From: an uncultured Bacteroidota bacterium
GTDB lineage: Bacteria > Bacteroidota > Ignavibacteria > UBA10030 > UBA8401
Reading direction: 5' to 3'
DNA: 42,726 bases
Assembly: GCA_937920105.1 (NCBI GenBank)
Contig: CALETH010000145.1
Coordinates: 1 to 42,726, forward strand
In this document: positions 24,147-31,638 of the stretch, piece by piece
Numbering within the stretch: position 1 is the first letter of the stretch
Layout of the letters: every line of letters starts with the position of its first letter
Translations under genes and position numbers: made by a program
Notes under the pieces: model-generated
What the model saw: the letters and a program-made list of their open reading frames with translations, nothing else
Database searches by the model: none
Told to the model about the DNA's origin: nothing

Positions 24147-25640
24147 TTACAAACACCTATTTCCAATAAACGTCAATTCACGCAAACGCAATGCGTGCCA
24201 TTGTTCAACCTGTTTCCACACAAATCTCCATTCCCAATTTCCCCCAGATTTTCCAGGAATGTTCATTCGGGCATCCGTACCTAAGCCCAAAATATCTTGA
24301 AAAGGATAAATCACAATATCAGCAACAGATTGTGAAAGTGAGTGAATCATATCCCAATGAATTTCATGTCCGTTAGAACTGAAATATCGTTTTGCAAAAT
24401 CTCGTTCTTTTTCCGTTGCAGAATGAAACCAGCCCTGAGTTGTATCATTATCATGAGTTCCAGTATAGGCAACCGTATTTTGCACATAATTGTGTGGCAA
24501 GAAAAGATTTTTTGGATTATCAGAAAAAGCAAATTGCAAAATTTTCATTCCGGGAAAATTAAAAGCATCACGCAATTCAATCACATCAGAAGTCATCAAT
24601 CCAAGGTCTTCCGCAATAATAGGAAGTTCACCTAATTTCTTTTTAATCGCATTAAATAATTTATGTCTCGGTCCTTCAACCCATCTACCATGAACAGCAG
24701 TTTTTTCCGAAGCAGGAATTTCCCAGTATTCCGCAAACCCGCGAAAATGGTCTATGCGAAGAACATCAACCAATTCTAACGTAGTTTTGATGCGTTCAAT
24801 CCACCACGAATATTTTTTTTCTTCCATTACATCCCAACGATATAAAGGATTTCCCCATCGCTGACCTGTTTCACTAAAATAATCTGGTGGAACACCTGCA
24901 ACAACTGTTGGACGCAAATTTGCATCAAGAAAAAATAATTCCGGATTTGCCCACACATCGGCACTTTGATGAGCAATAAAAATTGGAATATCTCCAACAA
25001 TATGAACTCCGCGTTCATTGGCATATTTTTTTAGTGCATGCCATTGAAAGAAAAAACACCATTGTAAAAATTTCCAAAAAGAAATTTCTTGTGATAATTC
25101 TTTTTGTGCTTTTTTCAGTGCATCGGGTTTTCTTTTTGTTAAAGATTCATCCCACGTAACCCATTCTTTTTTTCCGTGATGTTCGTTAAGAGCCATGAAC
25201 AAAGCATAATCATCTAACCAAGATTTTTTGGCTTCACAAAATTCTTCATAAAGAGTATGGTGATTATTTTTGGGGGAAGAAAAAAATGTTATTGCTGCTT
25301 GACGAAGTTTTTCCATTCGGAAAGAATTTACTTGTCGAAAATCTACACGATGTGCATAAAAATGAGAAGAGGAAGAAAGTTCATGAGGAGAAACCCAACC
25401 TTTATTTGCTAAATCTTGTAAATCTATCAATAAAGGATTTCCGGCAAAAGCGGAAAGTCCCATGTAAGGGGAATTTCCCATTCCTGCTGGACACAAGGGA
25501 AGCATTTGCCAAAGAGATTGTCCCGCAGTTTTTAGCCATTCTACAAAATGATAAGAAGATTGTCCCAAATCTCCAGAGCCAAAAGGTCCCGGTAAAGATG
25601 TTGGATGAAGAAGTATTCCGCTTGTTCGAGGAAATCGCAT
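24147..25640 (-). CDS. malQ: 4-alpha-glucanotransferase (amylomaltase, GH77)
   Basis: Transfers alpha-1,4-glucan segments between maltodextrins; cytoplasmic. About 497 aa from ATG 25640 (MRFPRTSGILLHPTSLPG, the usual family N-terminus). The longer frame from 25691 would run through a palindromic repeat and is rejected. Catalytic nucleophile region VLRIDHFRGF, acid/base IIAEDLG and transition-state stabiliser YTGTHDNDT are all present. The Asp-Glu-Asp triad of clan GH-H is thus intact. First gene of a unit with the hypothetical gene and dacB. Other glycogen genes are not seen in the window. Confidence 0.95.
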   Translation of the reverse strand: MRFPRTSGILLHPTSLPGPFGSGDLGQSSYHFVEWLKTAGQSLWQMLPLCPAGMGNSPYMGLSAFAGNPLLIDLQDLANKGWVSPHELSSSSHFYAHRVDFRQVNSFRMEKLRQAAITFFSSPKNNHHTLYEEFCEAKKSWLDDYALFMALNEHHGKKEWVTWDESLTKRKPDALKKAQKELSQEISFWKFLQWCFFFQWHALKKYANERGVHIVGDIPIFIAHQSADVWANPELFFLDANLRPTVVAGVPPDYFSETGQRWGNPLYRWDVMEEKKYSWWIERIKTTLELVDVLRIDHFRGFAEYWEIPASEKTAVHGRWVEGPRHKLFNAIKKKLGELPIIAEDLGLMTSDVIELRDAFNFPGMKILQFAFSDNPKNLFLPHNYVQNTVAYTGTHDNDTTQGWFHSATEKERDFAKRYFSSNGHEIHWDMIHSLSQSVADIVIYPFQDILGLGTDARMNIPGKSGGNWEWRFVWKQVEQWHALRLRELTFIGNRCL

Positions 25641-25672
25641 AAAAGAAAAAGATTTGGTTATAAGGTGTGTAC

Positions 25673-25705
25673 AAACCTGTGAGGTCTTCAAGACCTCACA
25701 GGTTT
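25673..25705. repeat. Family 1 palindrome (copy 6) upstream of malQ
   Basis: Perfect 16-bp arms AAACCTGTGAGGTCTT and its complement around one C. Same arm sequence as copy 1 near the origin, in opposite orientation, with a T-run after the right arm on the plus strand. The 308-bp gap 25641-25948 contains this and two further repeats and no gene. Confidence 0.75.
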
Positions 25706-25770
25706 TTTGGATTATTTTATTTTTTCAGTGTAAAAAAAACGCAAGTGAAATGCAAGAATAATAAAGAGTA

Positions 25771-25821
25771 TTTCATTGCGAGTTCCATTCCGCAACAGCG
25801 GAATTGGGACGAAGCAATCCT
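25771..25821. repeat. Family 2 repeat (copy 2)
   Basis: TTCATTGCGAG at the left and GAAGCAATCC at the right enclose a hairpin ATTCCGC-AACA-GCGGAAT (25787-25804). Ends are shared with the repeat at 19592-19681, the interior differs. Confidence 0.7.
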
Positions 25822-25867
25822 TAAAAATACAAAGAGCGGATTTTTTATCCGCTCTCTTGATAACGTC

Positions 25868-25892
25868 ATTCCCGCATGTTGTTAGCGGGAAT
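25868..25892. repeat. Family 3 repeat (ATTCCCGC...GCGGGAAT)
   Basis: GTC followed by ATTCCCGC (25868-25875), 9-nt loop, GCGGGAAT (25885-25892), then CCA. The same GTC-ATTCCCGC and GCGGGAAT-CCA ends occur at 30831-30850, and a variant at 27506-27530. Confidence 0.65.
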
Positions 25893-25948
25893 CCATTTTT
25901 TAAAATAGATTTTTTAAATCTCATTTACTTCACTACTTCCATACTCAA

Positions 25949-26563
25949 CTACTTCACCACCATCATCTTTTTTGTATCAACAAATTTTCCGGCTTCTATT
26001 CTATAAAAATACATTCCACTGGGAAGTTGTGATGCGTTAAATTCTATTTGGTGATAACCCGCTTCTTGATTATGTTCTACCAATGTAGCAATTTCTTCTC
26101 CGAGTAAATTATAAACTTTTATTGTTATAAAATTGTTCATTGGTAATTGATAATTAATTTTGGTTGATGGATTAAATGGATTTGGATAATTTTGCGAAAG
26201 GGAAAATTCTTGTGGTGCAGAAATTATTACCTCTAAATTTTCGCTAAAAGAAAAACGCCCGTCTCTATCTGTTTGTTTGATGCGGTATTGATACGTACCA
26301 ATACTAGTAATATTTTCTGTAAAAGAATAATGATGAGGAGTTGTTGATGTACCATTCCCTTCTACCGTACTAATGGTTTTCCAACTACCACTCCTTGCAT
26401 ACCCTCCTTCATAAGGAGAGGAAACAGGGAAAAATTTTCTTTGAACTTCAAAACCAGAATTATTTAATTCTGTTACCGTTGACCACGAAAGTAATACTTT
26501 TGTTCTCGATGTTTGAACACGAAGATTGGTAAGTGATTTTTTTATGATAACGTCAAGGTCAAT
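25949..26563 (-). pseudogene. Decapitated T9SS-secreted protein remnant (C-terminal fragment)
   Basis: The minus-strand frame is open for about 205 codons from just inside a stop at 26564-26566 to TAG 25949-25951, but has no credible start codon at its head. It encodes a fibronectin-III-like segment (TKVLLSWSTVTELNNSGFEV, later YQYRIKQTDRDGRFSFSE) followed by a T9SS type A sorting domain (NYPNPFNPSTKINY, ending KKMMVVK). Such domains normally end large cell-surface or secreted proteins, so most of the gene appears lost. A shorter ATG frame from 26140 would cover only part of the sorting domain. The remnant is flanked by repeats on one side and a small RNA-like unit on the other. Confidence 0.75.
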
Positions 26564-26587
26564 TTAAAAAATAAAAATCAATAAGAC

Positions 26588-26616
26588 TTGACAATTCATT
26601 AAAAAATTTTTATATT
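26588..26616 (+). promoter_or_regulatory. Near-consensus sigma-70 promoter
   Basis: TTGACA (26588-26593), 17-bp spacer, TATATT (26611-26616). Predicted start is about 26623. It drives the small structured unit ending at 26766. Confidence 0.7.
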
Positions 26617-26622
26617 AATAAA

Positions 26623-26766
26623 CTATGAAGACAACAATTACACATTTTTTAGTTTTTAATGAGGATACCAAACCTTATCTCATAAAAGGTCAGGCTTGGC
26701 TTTGTGTATAGTTTTATAGAGAGAAATTATTACTAAAAACCCTGACTTAAAAGTTAGGGTTTTTTA
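26623..26766 (+). ncRNA. Candidate structured small RNA or attenuator leader
   Basis: About 145 nt between a near-perfect promoter and an intrinsic terminator, directly upstream of a tRNA. Predicted pairings: TACACA (26639-26644) with TGTGTA (26703-26708); CCAA (26668-26671) with TTGG (26696-26699); CCTT (26673-26676) with AAGG (26686-26689). AGGTCAGG (26687-26694) could instead pair with CCTGACTT (26741-26748), the left arm of the terminator, which would be antitermination. A 28-codon ATG frame (26625-26711) would be almost leaderless and lacks an SD, so I favour RNA over protein. I cannot assign it to a known family. Confidence 0.5.
26738..26766 (+). terminator. Intrinsic terminator of the small RNA unit
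   Basis: AACCCTGACTT pairs with AAGTTAGGGTT (one G-U pair) followed by TTTTTATTTT. Confidence 0.8.
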
Positions 26767-26782
26767 TTTTTATAGATATAAT

Positions 26783-26857
26783 GCTCCTGAAGACAAAGAG
26801 GTTCGCGTCGCTGGCTTTTCACCCCAGAGAAAGCGGGTTCGAGACCCGTCAGGAGTA
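26783..26857 (+). tRNA. tRNA-Glu (anticodon TTC), somewhat irregular
   Basis: 75 nt. Acceptor GCTCCTG/CAGGAGT (one G-T pair), D stem GAC/GTC, T arm GCGGG-TTCGAGA-CCCGT, discriminator A, CCA not encoded. Anticodon loop TTTTCAC in stem CTGGC/CCCAG, where the last pair is C-C. With U33 this reads UUC (Glu). The anticodon-stem mismatch and the non-canonical D arm (usual Glu D stem is GTC/GAC) lower confidence in identity, and a decaying copy is possible. Confidence 0.65.
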
Positions 26858-26999
26858 CAATATTAAATTATTCTTGACAAAATTCATAGAGAATACTATC
26901 TTGATTACATAATAACAAATTATTTTTAGCAGAAAGGAAGAAGTTGTCTTCAGTTTTCCCAAATCCATAAAAAGTGAAAGTCGTTTAAGCGGAAAAGTT

Positions 27000-27491
27000 T
27001 TGGTGTTAAACCAAAACTACGAACCAATGAGCGTTTGCAATGTACGAAAAGCCGTAGTGCTTCTCTTACTCGGAAAAGCAGAATTGGTAGAAAAGCATCA
27101 TGAAAAAGAAATCCGCTCCGTATCGCGTTCAATGCCGTTTCCCAGTGTGGTACGATTGTTTGTGTACATTCGCGTACCATACAAACGCATAATTCTTTCT
27201 CGTAAAAATATTTTGCGAAGAGATGCACAACGTTGCCAATATTGTGGAGAAACTGATACCACTCTTACGGTGGACCATATTATTCCACGTTCACGAAAAG
27301 GAGAAGATTCTTGGGAAAACTTGGTCTGTGCTTGTATATCCTGCAATAACAAAAAAGGCGATAGAACCCCTGAAGAAGCAAAAATGCCGCTACTGCGAAA
27401 ACCAATGAAGCCCAATCATGTAACATTCATAAAACATTTTGTTGGTACAGTCGATGAACGATGGAAACCCTATTTGTTTATGAATGATTAA
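27000..27491 (+). CDS. HNH endonuclease family protein
   Basis: About 163 aa from a TTG at 27000. The N-terminal VLNQNYEPMSVCNVRKAVVLLLLGKAE-type segment (family-typical) precedes a treble-clef HNH nuclease: CQYCG, then VDHIIPRSRKGEDSWENLVCAC, then CNNKKGDR. The Cys pairs, the DH and the Asn are intact. Homologues usually begin with a few residues before GKVLVLNQNYEP. Here the frame is open back to 26916 but offers no ATG, and the SD-like AGAAAGGAAG (26931-26940) faces only GTT/GTC codons. The true start is uncertain, perhaps a rare codon. Cellular role is unknown. Confidence 0.82.
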   Translation: MVLNQNYEPMSVCNVRKAVVLLLLGKAELVEKHHEKEIRSVSRSMPFPSVVRLFVYIRVPYKRIILSRKNILRRDAQRCQYCGETDTTLTVDHIIPRSRKGEDSWENLVCACISCNNKKGDRTPEEAKMPLLRKPMKPNHVTFIKHFVGTVDERWKPYLFMND

Positions 27492-27505
27492 AAATTCTTA
27501 TCGTC

Positions 27506-27596
27506 ATGCCCGAATGTTTTTATCGGGCATCCAGAAAAAGTTTAACTGGATTCCTGCTCCCAACTTAAAACATGTTGGGACAAGTTTCGCAGGAAT
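27506..27596. repeat. Composite inverted repeat after the HNH gene (family 3 variant)
   Basis: ATGCCCGA (27506-27513) pairs with TCGGGCAT (27523-27530). Next to it ATTCCTGC (27550-27557) pairs with GCAGGAAT (27589-27596), and inside that CCCAAC pairs with GTTGGG. The GTCAT and ATCCAG edges match family 3. Confidence 0.6.
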
Positions 27597-27643
27597 GATA
27601 CTGAAAAAGTGTTGAAGCATATTGATTAATATAATAATATAAT

Positions 27644-27691
27644 AACCTGTGAAAATACATTTACAATAATCTTGTAAATCAATCACAGGTT
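27644..27691 (+). terminator. Two-tier hairpin between HNH gene and trpS
   Basis: AACCTGTGA (27644-27652) pairs with TCACAGGTT (27683-27691), and inside it TTTACAA (27660-27666) pairs with TTGTAAA (27672-27678). TTTATTTT follows. The outer arm matches the start of family 1 copy 6. The 269-bp gap 27492-27760 holds no gene. Confidence 0.55.
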
Positions 27692-27760
27692 TTATTTTGG
27701 AAATCCTAAAATCCTGGTCATAGTTAATCATAAAAATCATTTAATCATAGTTAAAAACAC

Positions 27761-28741
27761 ATGGTCAGAAAACGAATACTCAGCGGAATGCGTCCAACAG
27801 GAAAACTCCATATCGGACATCTTGTAGGAGCATTGGAAAATTGGGTTACACTCCAAAATGAATACGAAAATTTTCATCTCATCGCCGATTACCATGCACT
27901 CACCACCAATCTTGATACATCAAACATTTATGAAAATACTATTGAAATGGTGATAGATTGGCTTGCTGCCGGAATCAGTCCTGAAAAAAGTCCAATTTTT
28001 CGTCAATCACAAATAAAAGAGCATGCAGAACTTCATCTTATTTTTTCAATGCTTATCACCACTGCTCGGCTTGAACGCAACCCAACACTAAAAGAACAAG
28101 CACGAGATTTGGAATTAGATTCTCTTGTGTATGGACATTTGGGATATCCTGTTTTGCAATCCGCAGATATTCTTCTTTATAAAGGAGAAGTTGTTCCTGT
28201 AGGAGAAGACCAAGTTCCCCACGTAGAAATTACACGAGAAATTGCACGCCGTTTTAATAATCATTATGGAAATATTTTTCCCGAACCAGAAGCAAAACTG
28301 ACAAACTTTGCACGCTTACCAGGTATAGATGGAAATCAAAAGATGAGTAAGTCTCTTGGAAATACAATTTTATTATCAGATTCTGCAGAAGAAATACAAA
28401 AAAAAATTCGCTCTGCAGTTACAGACCCATTAAAGGTTCGGAAAAATGACCCGGGTCGTCCGGATGTTTGTCTCATCTTTACCTATCATAAAAAATTTAA
28501 TTCAACAGAAACTTCGGAAATTCGAAAAGGTTGTGAATCCGGAACATTAGGTTGTGTAGAATGCAAAAAAAATTGTGCTGCAAAAATAGTAGAAACACTT
28601 GCACCGATACAAGAAAAACGTGCATATTATGAAACTCATCTTGATGAAGTAAAAGACGTTCTTTCTTCAGGAGAAAAAAAAGCAAAAATCATTGCACAAC
28701 AAACAATGCAAGAAGTTCACGATGTAATGAAATTGGGATAA
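27761..28741 (+). CDS. trpS: Tryptophanyl-tRNA synthetase
   Basis: Class Ic synthetase that charges tRNA-Trp. 326 aa, normal length. The HIGH-type motif is in GKLHIGHLVGAL (near residue 14-25) and the KMSKS motif in KMSKSLGN (near 195). The GEDQVPHVEITREIARRFN segment is family-specific. Start ATG 27761 gives the usual KRILSGMRPTGKLHIGH N-terminus. It leads the conserved trpS-scpA-scpB-rluB run, separated from scpA by an 82-nt spacer with two hairpins. Confidence 0.97.
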   Translation: MVRKRILSGMRPTGKLHIGHLVGALENWVTLQNEYENFHLIADYHALTTNLDTSNIYENTIEMVIDWLAAGISPEKSPIFRQSQIKEHAELHLIFSMLITTARLERNPTLKEQARDLELDSLVYGHLGYPVLQSADILLYKGEVVPVGEDQVPHVEITREIARRFNNHYGNIFPEPEAKLTNFARLPGIDGNQKMSKSLGNTILLSDSAEEIQKKIRSAVTDPLKVRKNDPGRPDVCLIFTYHKKFNSTETSEIRKGCESGTLGCVECKKNCAAKIVETLAPIQEKRAYYETHLDEVKDVLSSGEKKAKIIAQQTMQEVHDVMKLG

Positions 28742-28745
28742 ATTT

Positions 28746-28800
28746 GAACGGATGCAAGTCCGTTCCATGTAATTATTTTTGGACGGTTTTGCAACCGTCC
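28746..28800. repeat. Paired hairpins between trpS and scpA
   Basis: GAACGGA-TGCAAG-TCCGTTC (28746-28765) and GGACGGTT-TTGC-AACCGTCC (28781-28800). The two stems share the core ACGG/CCGT and a TTGC/GCAA-type loop, so they look like related repeats. They probably separate trpS transcripts from scpAB. Confidence 0.6.
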
Positions 28801-28823
28801 CTACGTTCTATTATCCATAAAAA

Positions 28824-29555
28824 ATGTATCGCGTAAAACTTACAGAATTTGAAGGACCTCTTGACCTCCTTCTCTTCTTTATAAAAAGAGATGAGTTGGA
28901 TATTTATGATATTCCCATTTCAAAAATCACCAAAGATTTTTTAGAATATCTTCAATATTTACAAGATTTAGATTTAGATATTGCAGGAGAATTTATTGTA
29001 ACAGCAGCAATGCTTATGCAAATAAAAGCACAAATGCTTTTACCAAAACCAGAAAATCCCGAAGAGGAAGAACCAGACCCACGTGCAGAATTAGTAAAAC
29101 GATTATTAGAATACAAACGATACAAAGAAATGGCTGAATTGTTGGAAGTGCGGCAAATGGAACAACGAAAACTTTCTTATCGAGGAAATTTTCAACACGA
29201 CCCTAAAATTATTGAAGCCATTGAAGATGAAAATCTTTTAAAAGATGTAACGTTGTTTGATTTAATTGCTGCATTCAAAAATGCAGTCAGTAAAATGCCC
29301 AAAAAATATGTTCACGAAATTAACAAACTGAATGTTACTATAGATGAACAAATGAGTTATATTCTTAATTGTTTTCGTGAAAAAACAGAAGCAACATTTT
29401 TAGAAATGGTTTCTGCAATGGCTGAAAAAATTCGCATCGTTGTTACCTTTCTTGCACTGTTAGAACTCATTAAACAAAAACAATTAGTCATTCGTCAAGT
29501 TAATCCGTATGAAGAAATTATGATTGTAAAATTACCAACAGAGGTTACCACATGA
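28824..29555 (+). CDS. scpA: Segregation and condensation protein A (kleisin)
   Basis: Kleisin subunit that bridges SMC heads with ScpB to condense and segregate chromosomes. 243 aa. N-terminal motif FEGPLDLLLFFIKRDELDIY (SMC neck binding), middle ScpB-binding helices, and a C-terminal winged helix (FLEMVSAMAEKIRIVVTFLALLEL). The stop overlaps the scpB start (ATGA), indicating translational coupling. Confidence 0.95.
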   Translation: MYRVKLTEFEGPLDLLLFFIKRDELDIYDIPISKITKDFLEYLQYLQDLDLDIAGEFIVTAAMLMQIKAQMLLPKPENPEEEEPDPRAELVKRLLEYKRYKEMAELLEVRQMEQRKLSYRGNFQHDPKIIEAIEDENLLKDVTLFDLIAAFKNAVSKMPKKYVHEINKLNVTIDEQMSYILNCFREKTEATFLEMVSAMAEKIRIVVTFLALLELIKQKQLVIRQVNPYEEIMIVKLPTEVTT

Positions 29556-30805
29556 GTGAAGAAAAAATTGTAGAAGAAACAATTCAACTTTCTGTTGAAA
29601 TGGAAAATGTTATTGAAGCACTTATTTTTGCTTCTGATGAGCCTCTCACTGTCCGTACAATTCGCGGACTTGTTGAGCAAGCCAACAATGATGAAACCAA
29701 TCCGCAAAAAATAGAAATTAATGCAGAAGTTATTCGCACACTCATCGCAAAACTCAACAAACAGTATGAAAGATTAAAAAAGCCCTATCGTATTATTCAA
29801 GTTGCCGGTGGATATGTTTTTTCTACAAAAGAAGATTTTTCTTCATGGATAGGAAAATTGGAAAAAGAAAAAGCGAAGCGAAAACTTTCTACCACAGCAG
29901 TAGAAACACTCGCAATTATTGCTTATAAACAACCAATTGCAAAAAATGAAATAGAATTTATCCGCGGTGTAAATGCAGATTATATTATGAAAACACTGTT
30001 GGAAAAAAATCTTATCAGAATTACCGGAAGAGCAAATACACCTGGACGTCCACTGTTGTACGGAACGACTGATGAGTTTCTTAAACATTTTGGATTGAAT
30101 GAACTTTCCGATTTACCAAAGCCGCGAGAAATAGAAGAACTTATTGGTGAAACTGAATTAGAAGTAGAAAAACGCATGCTCGCTGAACAACAACAAATAG
30201 AGTTCAAAGAAGAATTGGCAAAGAAAATTGAAAAGCCAGAAACAAAATCCAAAGCAGGACATATTCCAATTAAAAAACAAAAAACAGAAGAAGTTAAAAA
30301 AGAAGAAAAAATAGAAAATAAAGAAATACAAATTGAAAAATCTTCAACACCAATAGAAGAAAAAATCGAAATAAGAGATAATCAAAACGTTGAAGAAAAA
30401 CAAGAAATAGAAAAGATTGAGATAGAAAACAAAATTGAAAATGAAAAAATCGAAGAAACAAAATCCTTAAATCCAAAAATAGAATCAACAGATATAGAAA
30501 CAAAAAAGATAGAAATTACAGAAGAAAAACCAGTAATCATAAAAAAATCTGAAAAACAAATTCAAAAAATAGAAACAGAAATCAGAATCAATATCGAAGA
30601 ACCAAAAATTATTGAAAAGCCTGAAACAATTAAAGAGAAACTAGAAGCAAAGTCAACATCTCAACAACCAGAAAAACGAGTTTTTATTGATAATGAAATT
30701 TATCACAATGAGGATTCGCAATTTGAAAGAGTTGCAGAATCAGAAACTGGTTGGGGAAAATGGAAAACGAAGATAAAAACATTTTTCCAAAAATTATTTA
30801 CATAG
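29552..30805 (+). CDS. scpB: Segregation and condensation protein B with long charged tail
   Basis: Forms a dimer that wraps ScpA in the SMC complex. The two winged-helix domains occupy about residues 15-200 (ENVIEALIFASDEPLTVRTI, then TAVETLAIIAYKQPIAKNEI and GRPLLYGTTDEFLKHFG). Family members usually stop near 200. This protein continues to 417 with a low-complexity Glu/Lys/Ile segment (about 220-380), then a Trp- and Lys-containing end (GWGKWKTKIKTFFQKLF). The tail uses AAA, GAA and ATA codons almost exclusively and may be disordered. Identity is certain; the tail's role is not known. Confidence 0.94.
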   Translation: MSEEKIVEETIQLSVEMENVIEALIFASDEPLTVRTIRGLVEQANNDETNPQKIEINAEVIRTLIAKLNKQYERLKKPYRIIQVAGGYVFSTKEDFSSWIGKLEKEKAKRKLSTTAVETLAIIAYKQPIAKNEIEFIRGVNADYIMKTLLEKNLIRITGRANTPGRPLLYGTTDEFLKHFGLNELSDLPKPREIEELIGETELEVEKRMLAEQQQIEFKEELAKKIEKPETKSKAGHIPIKKQKTEEVKKEEKIENKEIQIEKSSTPIEEKIEIRDNQNVEEKQEIEKIEIENKIENEKIEETKSLNPKIESTDIETKKIEITEEKPVIIKKSEKQIQKIETEIRINIEEPKIIEKPETIKEKLEAKSTSQQPEKRVFIDNEIYHNEDSQFERVAESETGWGKWKTKIKTFFQKLFT

Positions 30806-30830
30806 AAAAATAATTTCACAATAAATTGTC

Positions 30831-30850
30831 ATTCCCGCGAAAGCGGGAAT
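30831..30850. repeat. Family 3 repeat (copy 2)
   Basis: ATTCCCGC-GAAA-GCGGGAAT, preceded by GTC and followed by CCA, between scpB and the pseudouridine synthase. It fits the form ATTCCC-N8-GGGAAT, like the dRS3 repeats known from Neisseria (general resemblance only). Confidence 0.7.
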
Positions 30851-30872
30851 CCAGTTTTTACTTATAGACATA

Positions 30873-31622
30873 ATGAAGAAAAAATCTCCAGAAAAAAAAG
30901 ATAAACCAGAAAATATCCGCATCAACAGATTTCTTGCAATGTCCGGAGTTGCCTCTCGCCGTGCATCTGAAGAATTAATTACCAATGGTGAAGTCAAAGT
31001 CAATGGAAAAGTAGTAACCAATCTTGCAACACAAATTACACCAACCAAAGATAGTGTTACGGTACGAGGGAAAAATATTTCCATCGCACAACAATTGCTC
31101 TACCTTGTTCTTCACAAACCAAAAGATTATATCACCACTGCAAAAGATGAAAAAGGTCGCAGAACCGTTTTTGATTTACTATCAATTAACGAAAGAGTTT
31201 TTCCCATCGGACGTTTGGATAGAAATACCAGTGGAGTTCTTCTTTTCACCAACGATGGAATGCTTGCAACAAAACTTATGCATCCATCAAGCCATGTTAC
31301 AAAATCGTACCACGTTGCATTAAATGAAAGTGCTCAAAATCCACATCTGGAAAAAATTGCAAAAGGAATGTATCTTGAAGATGGAAAAACTGCGCCAGCA
31401 GAAATAGAAATAATTCCCGGAACAAAACAAAAAGAAATCGTTCTCACCATTCATGAAGGAAAAAATCGACAAATTCGCAGAATGTTTGAAACATTGGGAT
31501 ATGAAATAGAAAAACTTCATCGTATCAGTTATGCCAATATTACCGCAAAAGGTTTGGGACGTGGTAGATGGAGATTTTTAACTGAACGAGAAGTAAAAGA
31601 ATTGAAGAGTTTAGTAGAATAA
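30873..31622 (+). CDS. rluB: Pseudouridine synthase, RsuA/RluB/RluF family
   Basis: Converts a specific rRNA uridine to pseudouridine. 249 aa. The N-terminal S4 RNA-binding domain (about 10-65, IRINRFLAMSGVASRRASEELI) precedes the catalytic domain with the family motif GRLDRNTSGVLLFTNDG, where Asp is the nucleophile, and the later NRQIRRMFETLGYEI. The position after scpAB is that of rluB in many genomes, which favours 23S rRNA; RsuA or RluF specificity cannot be excluded. Confidence 0.9.
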   Translation: MKKKSPEKKDKPENIRINRFLAMSGVASRRASEELITNGEVKVNGKVVTNLATQITPTKDSVTVRGKNISIAQQLLYLVLHKPKDYITTAKDEKGRRTVFDLLSINERVFPIGRLDRNTSGVLLFTNDGMLATKLMHPSSHVTKSYHVALNESAQNPHLEKIAKGMYLEDGKTAPAEIEIIPGTKQKEIVLTIHEGKNRQIRRMFETLGYEIEKLHRISYANITAKGLGRGRWRFLTEREVKELKSLVE

Positions 31623-31638
31623 AAAAATAGTTGTATAA

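Noticed and set aside
25641..25691. Longer malQ start at 25691
   Set aside because: It would add 17 residues unlike the family and run into the family 1 palindrome; ATG 25640 gives the typical N-terminus.
25949..26140. Complete 63-residue protein
   Set aside because: It is only part of a T9SS sorting domain; the frame continues upstream without a start, so it was called a remnant.
26625..26711. 28-codon protein-coding gene
   Set aside because: The ATG is about 9 nt from the -10 box with no SD, and the stretch is better explained by RNA pairings and a terminator.
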